From NCBI GenBank assembly GCA_934343805.1, contig CAKRIN010000023.1:1-42870 (forward strand): DNA of 42,870 nucleotides. The letters are read 5' to 3'. The notes under the pieces were generated by a model. That model saw only the letters and a program-made list of their open reading frames with translations, searched no databases and had not been told where the DNA came from. How positions within the stretch are numbered: position 1 is the stretch's first letter; each line of letters starts with the position of its first letter. Both the position numbers and the translations under genes were made by a program. This stretch comes from an uncultured Lachnospira sp. (GTDB lineage Bacteria; Bacillota; Clostridia; Lachnospirales; Lachnospiraceae). Shown here in pieces: positions 16,886 through 23,676 of the stretch.

Positions 16886-17358
16886 GTTTTTTTAAAGGAA
16901 AGTCAAAGGATAATATTATTTATTCTCCATGTAAAGGAAAAGTGGTGCCAATTACTGAAGTTTCAGATCCAACATTTTCAGAAAAAGTTCTTGGAGATGG
17001 ATTTGCAGTAATTCCTTCTGAAGGAAAAATATATGCTCCGGCAGATGGTGAGATTTCAATGGTTTTTGATACTCTTCATGCTGTTACAATGACAACCAGT
17101 CAGGGAACGGAATTATTGATCCATATTGGGCTCGATACAGTAACGCTCAAAGGAGAACCATTTATATCACATGTTTCAGATGGTCAGCAGGTAAAAAAGG
17201 GTGATTTACTTTTGGATGTTGATCTTGAGAAAATTAAGTCGGCAGGATTGGATACGATTACACCAGTCCTTATATGCAATACCGACGATTATAATAAAAT
17301 CAATCTAGTAAAGGAGGGCGAAGTATCTATTGATGATGGAATTCTGAAAATATCATAA
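16879..17358 (+). CDS. PTS glucose-family EIIA component
   Basis: A 159-aa single-domain EIIA of the glucose superfamily. The two active-site histidines are H67 (TLHAVTM) and H82 (LLIHIGLDTV), equivalent to E. coli EIIA-Glc H75 and H90. It accepts phosphate from HPr and passes it to the EIIB domain of the next gene. Having EIIA free rather than fused to EIICB is consistent with the downstream protein ending at its EIIB domain. Start overlaps nagA, suggesting translational coupling. Confidence 0.93.
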   Translation: MLGFFKGKSKDNIIYSPCKGKVVPITEVSDPTFSEKVLGDGFAVIPSEGKIYAPADGEISMVFDTLHAVTMTTSQGTELLIHIGLDTVTLKGEPFISHVSDGQQVKKGDLLLDVDLEKIKSAGLDTITPVLICNTDDYNKINLVKEGEVSIDDGILKIS

Positions 17359-17429
17359 TTATTCAGAATTTCATAACGTGCGTGATTGGGGCAAGCCCGA
17401 TTAATAATAATATAAAGGAGGAGAAAAGT

Positions 17430-18899
17430 ATGAAATTTCTTCAAAAACTGGGAAAGGCATTAATGCTTCCGGTAGCAGTACTGCCTATATGTGGTATCCT
17501 TATGGGTATTGGTTATATGCTGTGTCCAGCAACTATGCAGGGTGGAGATATTCATGGCGCAGCTAATATGATTGGCCTGTTTCTTGTAAAAGCTGGTGGA
17601 GCTTTGATTGATAACATGGCAATTCTTTTCGTAATTGGTGTCGGTGTAGGTATGTCAGATAAAAATGATGGTACCGGAGGAATTGCGGCACTTGCTTCAT
17701 GGCTTATGATTAAAACACTTCTTTCCACAAATTTTGTTACAGTAATTATGCCTTCTATAGCAGACAGTGCAACTAAAACTCTTGCATTTAACAAGATTGA
17801 GAATCCATTTATTGGTATTCTTGCTGGTGTAATCGGTGCTATGTGTTATAACAAGTTTAAAGATACAAAATTACCAGACTGGTTATCTTTCTTTAGTGGA
17901 AAACGATGCGTAGCAATTGTTTCAGGAGTAGTATCAATTCTTGTATCTGTTGTTTTATTATTTGTATGGCCATTACTGTTCGGCGCATTAGTAAGCATTG
18001 GTAAGGCAATTGTAAAGCTTGATATTGTTGGTGCAGGTATCTATGCATTCTTGAACAGACTGTTAATTCCTACCGGATTACATCATGCGTTGAACAATGT
18101 ATTCTGGTTTGACACTATCGGACTTGGAGATTTACAGCACTTCTGGGCAGGCGAAACATCAAGCGATGTTTCATGGAGTCTTGGAATGTATATGTCAGGA
18201 TTCTTCCCATGTATGATGTTTGGTATTCCAGGTGCAGCTTTAGCAATGATTAAATGTGCAAAGCCAGCTAAGAAAAAGGTGGCTATAGGACTTATTGCTT
18301 CTGCAGCATTATGTGCATTCATCTGTGGTGTTACAGAACCATTTGAATTTGGTTTCATGTTCCTTGCTCCTGGACTCTATGTTATCTATGCACTTCTTTA
18401 TGGTATTTTTACAATGATTACAGTTGCATTAGGCTTTAGAGCAGGATTTAGTTTCTCAGCAGGTGCTACTGACCTGTTATTCTCATCATCTCTTCCGGCA
18501 GCACAGAAGACATGGTTGATAATTCCTCTTGGTATAGCAGCATTCTTCGTATTCTATTTCGTATTCTTATTTGCCATTAAGAAATGGGATTTAAAGACTC
18601 CTGGCAGAGAAGATGATGATATAGAAGCAGAAAAGAAAGTTGAACTTGCAAGTGACGATTATACAACAATTGCAAAGACAATTCTTGAAGGATGTGGCGG
18701 AAAAGAGAATATTGCAAGCATAGATAATTGTATTACAAGACTGAGACTTGAAGTAAAGGATATTACACTTGTTAATGATAAGGTTATTAAATCAGCTGGT
18801 GTTGCTGGTGTTATGAAACCTGGAAAGACATCTGTACAGGTTATTATAGGAACTAAGGTACAGTTTGTTGCGGATGCATTTTCTAAGCTTTGTGAATAA
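17430..18899 (+). CDS. nagE: PTS N-acetylglucosamine-type EIICB permease
   Basis: A 489-aa sugar permease. Residues 1-390 are the multi-span EIIC channel with the conserved GVTEPFEFGFMF motif; residues about 410-489 are an EIIB domain with phosphorylated C434 in SIDNCITRLRL. Co-operonic nagA and nagB indicate GlcNAc as substrate; glucose-family relatives transport glucose or maltose, so the substrate is inferred from context. ATG 17430 is preferred because AAAGGAGG (17415-17422) precedes it by seven bases; an upstream in-frame extension has no such site. A 13-bp terminator follows. Confidence 0.92.
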   Translation: MKFLQKLGKALMLPVAVLPICGILMGIGYMLCPATMQGGDIHGAANMIGLFLVKAGGALIDNMAILFVIGVGVGMSDKNDGTGGIAALASWLMIKTLLSTNFVTVIMPSIADSATKTLAFNKIENPFIGILAGVIGAMCYNKFKDTKLPDWLSFFSGKRCVAIVSGVVSILVSVVLLFVWPLLFGALVSIGKAIVKLDIVGAGIYAFLNRLLIPTGLHHALNNVFWFDTIGLGDLQHFWAGETSSDVSWSLGMYMSGFFPCMMFGIPGAALAMIKCAKPAKKKVAIGLIASAALCAFICGVTEPFEFGFMFLAPGLYVIYALLYGIFTMITVALGFRAGFSFSAGATDLLFSSSLPAAQKTWLIIPLGIAAFFVFYFVFLFAIKKWDLKTPGREDDDIEAEKKVELASDDYTTIAKTILEGCGGKENIASIDNCITRLRLEVKDITLVNDKVIKSAGVAGVMKPGKTSVQVIIGTKVQFVADAFSKLCE

Positions 18900-18910
18900 T
18901 TAAAATGTTA

Positions 18911-18955
18911 AAAACACCCACTAGATTCAATGAAGAATTTAGTGGGTGTTTTTTA
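18911..18955 (+). terminator. Strong terminator of the GlcNAc operon
   Basis: AAAACACCCACTA (18911-18923) pairs perfectly with TAGTGGGTGTTTT (18940-18952), ending in a T run. Confidence 0.92.
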
Positions 18956-18980
18956 TTTACAAAAAAATGAAAATTTATGC

Positions 18981-19009
18981 TTGACGACTATGCAATATAA
19001 ATGCATAAT
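18981..19009 (+). promoter_or_regulatory. Predicted promoter of the satD operon
   Basis: TTGACG (18981-18986) and CATAAT (19004-19009) with a 17-base spacer. The first palindromic repeat covers the spacer and the start of the -10, so a bound protein would block polymerase. A second -10-like TATAAT at 19060-19065 overlaps the end of the third repeat. Confidence 0.65.
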
Positions 19010-19063
19010 AACAATATATGCAATATAAATGCATAGTTTGTAATTATGCAGTATTAATGTATA
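18989..19063. repeat. Three 19-bp palindromic repeats at exact 28-bp period (probable operator array)
   Basis: TATGCAATATAAATGCATA occurs at 18989-19007 and 19017-19035, and a diverged copy TATGCAGTATTAATGTATA at 19045-19063. Each unit is a palindrome (TATGCA/TGCATA arms, seven-base centre) and starts exactly 28 bp after the previous one. The array covers the promoter and leader of satD and ends 21 bases before its ATG. Too short and too few to be a CRISPR array. Autoregulation by SatD, whose C-terminus looks helix-turn-helix-like, is the simplest reading. Confidence 0.85.
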
Positions 19064-19084
19064 ATATTCCAGGAGGAAAGTGTC

Positions 19085-19750
19085 ATGTATTATGCCATTA
19101 TTGGGGATATAAAAAAATCAAAAGACATTGAAAACCGTTATGAAGTTCAAGAAAAATTAAAGCATATATTGAATAATGTGAATTCGAATTATAAGGATAA
19201 CATTAAAGCAAATTTTTTGATTACATTAGGAGATGAATTTCAGGGATTATTGTCAAAGTCTGAAGATATATTAGAAATTGTTAAATATATTCAAAAAGAA
19301 ATATATCCGGTTAAATTGAGATTTGGCATAGGAATAGGTGAAATATCAACTAAAATTGAAAAAAAAGCTGCAATAGGTGCTGATGGACCAGCTTTTTATG
19401 CAGCTAGACAGATGATAGATTTTTTAAGAGAGGAAGAAAAACATCTTAGAAATCAGGCACCAGATATTCAAGTGGCTTTTTATAATAGAGAGTCTTTTAT
19501 AATAGATGAGATTAATATGATGTTAACTTTGACAAAAATTATTGAAGATAATTGGACAGATAAGCAGAGATATACAATATGGGATATGATGACTAATGGA
19601 GGAAGTCAGGAAATATGTGCTAAAAGAATGAATACAAGCCAATCAACGATAGCTAGAAGATTAATAGATGGTAAGTATTTAATATATTTAAAGTCATTAA
19701 AAACCATAGGGGAAGCAATGAATAGATTGGAGGGGACAGATGATATATAA
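19085..19750 (+). CDS. SatD family protein
   Basis: A 221-aa protein of the SatD family, named from the Streptococcus mutans secretion/acid-tolerance locus; biochemical function unsettled. The N-terminal half (1-140) has YYAIIGDIKKSKDI and LRFGIGIGEISTKI strands arranged like a nucleotide-cyclase/GGDEF-type fold; that comparison is mine and tentative. The C-terminal part (about 160-205) contains GSQEICAKRMNTSQSTIARRL, which reads as a helix-turn-helix. With the phased palindromes just upstream, an autoregulatory DNA-binding role is plausible. AGGAGG is at 19071-19076. Its end overlaps the next gene by 11 bases. Confidence 0.82.
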   Translation: MYYAIIGDIKKSKDIENRYEVQEKLKHILNNVNSNYKDNIKANFLITLGDEFQGLLSKSEDILEIVKYIQKEIYPVKLRFGIGIGEISTKIEKKAAIGADGPAFYAARQMIDFLREEEKHLRNQAPDIQVAFYNRESFIIDEINMMLTLTKIIEDNWTDKQRYTIWDMMTNGGSQEICAKRMNTSQSTIARRLIDGKYLIYLKSLKTIGEAMNRLEGTDDI

Positions 19751-20486
19751 ATTGTTGATATTAATGATGATAGGTCATATTTTAGGAGATTTTTATTTTC
19801 AAACGGATAAGATAGCAAGTGAAAAGGATAAAAACTTTAAAGGAGTTATGACACATGCAGTTGAATATACGCTTTCAGTATTAGTTGTGATTCTCCCTAT
19901 AATAAATTTGCATATTTTTATGTTAGCTTTGTATATGTCATTATTACATTTCATAATAGATACAATAAAATATTTTTTATTAAAATGGAAATTTGTTAAA
20001 AAATCAGGCGGATTATTTGTTTATGATCAGATTATGCATATAATAAGTATATTGGTTCTTGCTTATGTAATGGTTTGCAATGATATCAGATTCTCACAAT
20101 TTCCGATAGTAAGTAATATTTGTGAAGTATTTAATATAAATTTATTGAGTGTTGCCAGATGGATATTAGCAATACTTTTATTACATACACCTTCAAATAT
20201 TTTAATTCAAAATGTATTATCAGGTTATAGACCTAAGAAGGAAAATAGTGGGTTGATAGAAATTGATAATAAAGCAGGAAGAAAAATAGGAACAATAGAA
20301 CGCCTTATTATGATAATGTTTATTTCTATGAATCAATATGCTGCGATGGGATTGGTTTTAACGGCAAAATCTATTGCACGCTATGATAAAATTACTAAAG
20401 ATGAAAAGTTTGCTGAATATTATTTATTAGGAACTTTAATAAGTACAGCCTGTGTTGTAGCTTGTAAAATGATTGTTTTAAGATAA
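19740..20486 (+). CDS. DUF3307 family membrane protein
   Basis: A 248-aa membrane protein with the DUF3307 start pattern LLILMMIGHILGDFYFQTDKIASEKDKNF...THAVEY and about six membrane segments. DUF3307 and SatD genes are frequent neighbours, and here they overlap, indicating a two-gene unit. The function of the family is unknown. Followed by a hairpin terminator at 20522. Confidence 0.8.
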   Translation: MIYKLLILMMIGHILGDFYFQTDKIASEKDKNFKGVMTHAVEYTLSVLVVILPIINLHIFMLALYMSLLHFIIDTIKYFLLKWKFVKKSGGLFVYDQIMHIISILVLAYVMVCNDIRFSQFPIVSNICEVFNINLLSVARWILAILLLHTPSNILIQNVLSGYRPKKENSGLIEIDNKAGRKIGTIERLIMIMFISMNQYAAMGLVLTAKSIARYDKITKDEKFAEYYLLGTLISTACVVACKMIVLR

Positions 20487-20521
20487 TCAATAACAGGTGT
20501 TGAGATTTAAAAAAATGTGTT

Positions 20522-20565
20522 AAAATAGCATTGATTAGCGAAAACTAACTGATGCTATTTTTTAA
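20522..20565 (+). terminator. Terminator after the satD-DUF3307 operon
   Basis: AAAATAGCAT (20522-20531) pairs with ATGCTATTTT (20552-20561), with an inner TTAG/CTAA pairing, then more Ts. A weak promoter for the next gene (TTGAGA at 20500, TAAAAT at 20521) overlaps its left arm. Confidence 0.75.
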
Positions 20566-20586
20566 TGGTAGAAGGAGACACATTCT

Positions 20587-21393
20587 ATGGGTAATGAAAA
20601 GATTAAACCAGTACTTAACGGAACTGCAGAAACAATGCTGCAGTGCTTCTATGCAAGAGCTATGCACAGCAGGAATCCTAAGAATAAATTCCGTGATGAA
20701 AAAGCAGAGGAGCTTGTTGACAGACTGGATTATGATTTCAGCAAAGCAAGTAAAGATACTGCCATGAGCAGTGGTATTGTGGCAAGAAGTGTAGTATTTG
20801 ATGAGCTTGTAAGTGATTTTATAAATAAAAATCCTGACTGTACGGTTGTTAATATTGCCTGCGGACTTGATACAAGGGTATATAGAATGGATAATGGCAG
20901 ACTCACATGGTACAATCTTGACCTGCCGGAAACAATAGCTGTAAGAGATTCTGTGTTTAAAGAGTCTGGAAGAATATCAACTGTTGCCTGCTCCGTGCTG
21001 GATGAGGCATGGGTAAAGCAGATAAAAGTAAGAGGCAAAATGCTTTTCATTATTGAAGGTCTTACCATGTACATGACAGCAGATGAAGTAAAGACTATGC
21101 TTGGAGTTATAAGAGATAATTTTGATAATGCGTATGTGTGTATGGAAACTTTATGTCCGATGTTTGTAAAGAAAGAGGGGCTTGAGAAGTCAATTAAAGC
21201 AACCGGCGCAACATTTACATGGGGAGCAAACAATTTTGATGATCTCAAGGGAATAGCAGACGGTTTCAGAAAAGTTAAAGATGACAATATTGTAAGAGGT
21301 ATGCATACTTTGAATCCGGCATATAAGCTTGTAACATGGATTCCGCTTGTTAGCAGATTCTCAGAGAAAATACTTGTATTTGAGAAGGCATAA
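20587..21393 (+). CDS. Class I SAM-dependent methyltransferase, leucine carboxyl methyltransferase (LCMT/PPM1) family
   Basis: A 268-aa cytosolic methyltransferase. The N-terminal TAETMLQCFYARAMHS region and RDEKAEELVDRLDYDF match the lid of LCMT-type O-methyltransferases. Motif I is VVNIACGLDTRVYR (SAM binding), followed by WYNLDLPETIAVR and the catalytic-side IIEGLTMYM. Bacterial members methylate carboxyl or hydroxyl groups of small molecules, including polyketides; the substrate here is unknown. It is monocistronic: GGAG upstream, a hairpin at 21419 downstream. Confidence 0.85.
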   Translation: MGNEKIKPVLNGTAETMLQCFYARAMHSRNPKNKFRDEKAEELVDRLDYDFSKASKDTAMSSGIVARSVVFDELVSDFINKNPDCTVVNIACGLDTRVYRMDNGRLTWYNLDLPETIAVRDSVFKESGRISTVACSVLDEAWVKQIKVRGKMLFIIEGLTMYMTADEVKTMLGVIRDNFDNAYVCMETLCPMFVKKEGLEKSIKATGATFTWGANNFDDLKGIADGFRKVKDDNIVRGMHTLNPAYKLVTWIPLVSRFSEKILVFEKA

Positions 21394-21709
21394 GTTAATA
21401 AAATAATAGGTGCAAAAAACTGGCTGCGGGCACAGCCAGTGAAATGAGGGAGGGGTTGCATAAAATCTCGTATTTTTCTATGCATAATTATTTATATAAA
21501 CGCTTTGGTAAACATAATCGTTATCTATCGGTTATTCAGATATCCGGTTTGTTCCTTAAGCTTGTTTATATAATACTGGGAAAATGTGACAGAAGTGTAG
21601 ACAATCACGAAAGAAAATGTGAAACAGTATAATGTATTTATAAAGAAATAATAAAATCCCCAGAAAGTCTGTTTATACAGAACTTTTCCGGGGATTATTA
21701 GGGCAGATA
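21394..21709. other. Non-coding stretch with a stable hairpin between two genes
   Basis: ACTGGCTG (21419-21426) pairs perfectly with CAGCCAGT (21433-21440), loop CGGGCA. It is flanked by TGCAA at 21411-21415 and TTGCA at 21457-21461, which could close an outer stem. No T tract follows. A 62-codon open frame at 21444-21632 has no convincing features and I do not call it. The right end holds the terminator of the minus-strand peptidase. Confidence 0.5.
21655..21696 (-). terminator. Terminator of the minus-strand peptidase gene
   Basis: AATCCCC (21655-21661) pairs with GGGGATT (21690-21696), with further inner pairing (GAAAGT with ACTTTTC, CTGT with ACAG). On the minus strand it is followed by a T-rich tail. 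Confidence 0.85.
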
Positions 21710-22738
21710 TTATTTTACCATGCTTAAAAATTCTTCATCAGATATCTTAGAATTCATCACAGCATTCTTAATTGCAGCGGACATAACGCGGGCAGCAAGT
21801 GTACCTGCAAAGTTGATATCAACACGTACAGCTTCGCTGTCGCCTCGTTTTGCAGTGCTTGCAGCATAGATTGTATCTCCGTCTGCCATTGTTCCGACTG
21901 GATTAATGCAGCGTGCATACGCATTTCTTGCCATAGATGCAATCTTGTTAAGTTCAGCTTTGTTAAATGCTGCGTTGGTTATAACTGTTCCGATTGTAGT
22001 GTTGCCAGTGAACATATCGCGAGGTGCCATGAACTGATAGAGTGCTTCTTCACAGCTAATATATTCAGTTCTGTCAGTGTTCTTAAGTCCGGCAAGCTTT
22101 TTACCGGTTTCATAATCTGATATATCGCCAAGTGCATTTACAACAACAATTGCTGTCATTGTAAATGTGCCGGCTTTAACTGAATATATTCCAAGTCCCG
22201 ACTTTTCAGCCTGCTTCATTCCCATAATCTTGCCGACAGTTGCGCCTGTTCCGGCACCGATACAGCCCTGAACGGGTTCGCTGCTATCCGAATTGGCAGC
22301 GGTGGAAGCATCAGCATTGACAACACCAGCTTTCATAAGTGCCTGCATGCAGGCCTCATATCCCATAGCACTGTCTGGGCGTACTTTAGAGCTTCCATAT
22401 CCAAGATCAAATATGCATGACTGGCATACAAGCGGAACAAGTGAAACGCCTGTGTTATATCCTATACCATGTTCTTCAAGACATGTCATAACTCCGTCAG
22501 ATGCGGCAAGACCGTATGCTGAACCGCCTGACAGCACGATGGCATTGATTGGATTGTCAGCAGTCATAGGCATGGTAAGAGGTGTTTCTCTTGATGCCGG
22601 ACCGCCGCCGCTTATGTCACAGCCTGTCGTTGCTCCGCCTGGAAAATATATGACAGTTACACCAGTGCCAGCTTCCTTGTTGGAAGCATGGCCTAATCTA
22701 AAATCATTAATATCATTAACTGAAATCTCTGTAAACAA
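21710..22738 (-). CDS. P1 family (S58, DmpA-like) peptidase
   Basis: A 342-aa N-terminal-nucleophile-like hydrolase of the DmpA/P1 family. Members are aminopeptidases or beta-peptidyl aminopeptidases that mature by self-cleavage before a Ser or Thr. Family stretches seen: DFRLGHASNKEAGTGVTVI at the N-terminus, LSGGSAYGLAASDGV, GCIGAGTGATVGK, and TGNTTIGTVITNA, where cleavage would fall before Thr in GN-TTIG. No signal peptide is visible. It is followed on the minus strand by a terminator and preceded by an ECF S-component gene 50 bases upstream, so the two may be co-transcribed. Confidence 0.9.
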   Translation of the reverse strand: MFTEISVNDINDFRLGHASNKEAGTGVTVIYFPGGATTGCDISGGGPASRETPLTMPMTADNPINAIVLSGGSAYGLAASDGVMTCLEEHGIGYNTGVSLVPLVCQSCIFDLGYGSSKVRPDSAMGYEACMQALMKAGVVNADASTAANSDSSEPVQGCIGAGTGATVGKIMGMKQAEKSGLGIYSVKAGTFTMTAIVVVNALGDISDYETGKKLAGLKNTDRTEYISCEEALYQFMAPRDMFTGNTTIGTVITNAAFNKAELNKIASMARNAYARCINPVGTMADGDTIYAASTAKRGDSEAVRVDINFAGTLAARVMSAAIKNAVMNSKISDEEFLSMVK

Positions 22739-22788
22739 AACTAATCCTCCGTTGATTAATGTCCGATTTGTTCAATCAAAGTGACTGG

Positions 22789-23427
22789 CTAATTCTGGTT
22801 AAGCTTAAGTGCAGCATATAATGCACGGGAAACCACACTGGCAACAATAAAGCAGATTCCTGCCTCAATAAGTCCCTGAACACCAACAAATAATACTACA
22901 AATATAAGTGGGTTCTTAGCTCCGAGTGCAGTAACGAAGGTCTGCACATAATCTGTATTATAGAAGAAGAGAACAAGTGAACTCATGAATAATAAAGTGT
23001 TAAGTAAAGGACAGCAAAGGCTTGCTATATAATAAGAAAATTTCTTAACTCCCTTAATACTGTGAAGTCCCTTGAATATAAGTCCTGTAAGGAAGCCTTC
23101 AAGAGTTCTTGTTACTACTGTTGTTACAAATGTACCAAATGGATTAATTCCGAGAAGAACAGTTCCCATTGCGCCTCCGACGAAGCACTGATAAAAGCTT
23201 GTGAGTCCGAATGCCAGACCACAGATTAAACCGCCTACAGGTCCTAAGATGATAGCACCTACAGCTACAGGAACAGTTAAAAGAGTGATAGAAAGTCCAG
23301 GTGTACGGATGTAGCCTAATGGGGTCAGTGACATAACGAGTATGACCGCAACCATAAGTGCCAGCTCCACCATGTACTTAGTGTTGAACTTCGATGTTGA
23401 AGTTCGTGTTGCATTAATAGTATTCAT
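22789..23427 (-). CDS. ECF transporter S component (substrate-binding membrane subunit)
   Basis: A 212-aa integral membrane protein with six hydrophobic segments and the S-component layout: VELALMVAVILVMSLTPLGYI, LTVPVAVGAIILGPVGGLICGLAFG, then a long Gly-rich loop. S components capture vitamins or other small nutrients and use shared EcfAA'T energising subunits, which are not in this window. The start at 23427 is chosen because CAAAGGAGAC lies directly upstream; longer in-frame extensions have no ribosome site. The substrate cannot be told from sequence alone; the pantothenate/folate-like S subfamilies look most similar. Confidence 0.82.
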   Translation of the reverse strand: MNTINATRTSTSKFNTKYMVELALMVAVILVMSLTPLGYIRTPGLSITLLTVPVAVGAIILGPVGGLICGLAFGLTSFYQCFVGGAMGTVLLGINPFGTFVTTVVTRTLEGFLTGLIFKGLHSIKGVKKFSYYIASLCCPLLNTLLFMSSLVLFFYNTDYVQTFVTALGAKNPLIFVVLFVGVQGLIEAGICFIVASVVSRALYAALKLNQN

Positions 23428-23526
23428 ATTGTCTCCTTTGCGGAAAGGTATGCAGCCCTTCCGGCTTGTTAAGATACATCTCCGAAAAACGGATGACGTT
23501 CGCGCGTATAATAACATATATATTGT
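23428..23526 (-). promoter_or_regulatory. Promoter and structured leader of the ECF S-component gene
   Basis: On the minus strand a TTGAAT and a TATTAT-like -10 lie near 23530 and 23507. The leader that follows contains CGGAAGG and CCTTTCCG, pairable just upstream of the ribosome site, and a small CCG-TTTTT-CGG stem. Many S-component genes have riboswitch leaders, but I do not recognise a known riboswitch class here. Confidence 0.35.
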
Positions 23527-23676
23527 TATAATTCAAATATTCTTTATAAATTATTTATAAAAATACATTTGACATTAATTTACTATGATGGAAATCGGTG
23601 TTAATATAAGAAACGCATATTTATTATTGAAAGTAGATTTATGAAAATATTTATCAATAAGGATGGGAGAGTGTTT

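Noticed and set aside
18989..19063. CRISPR array
   Set aside because: Three short palindromic units with nine-base gaps and no cas genes; these are operators, not spacer-separated repeats.
20552..20767. Open frame overlapping the start of the methyltransferase in another frame
   Set aside because: It begins within the terminator hairpin and runs out of frame through the methyltransferase coding region; a shadow.
21444..21632. 62-codon open frame after the methyltransferase
   Set aside because: No recognisable domain and low-complexity composition. A GGGAGGGG stretch nearby is not enough to call a gene.
23428..23526. Known riboswitch before the ECF S-component gene
   Set aside because: The leader can fold into small stems, but I could not match it to preQ1, TPP, FMN, folate or cobalamin riboswitch cores.
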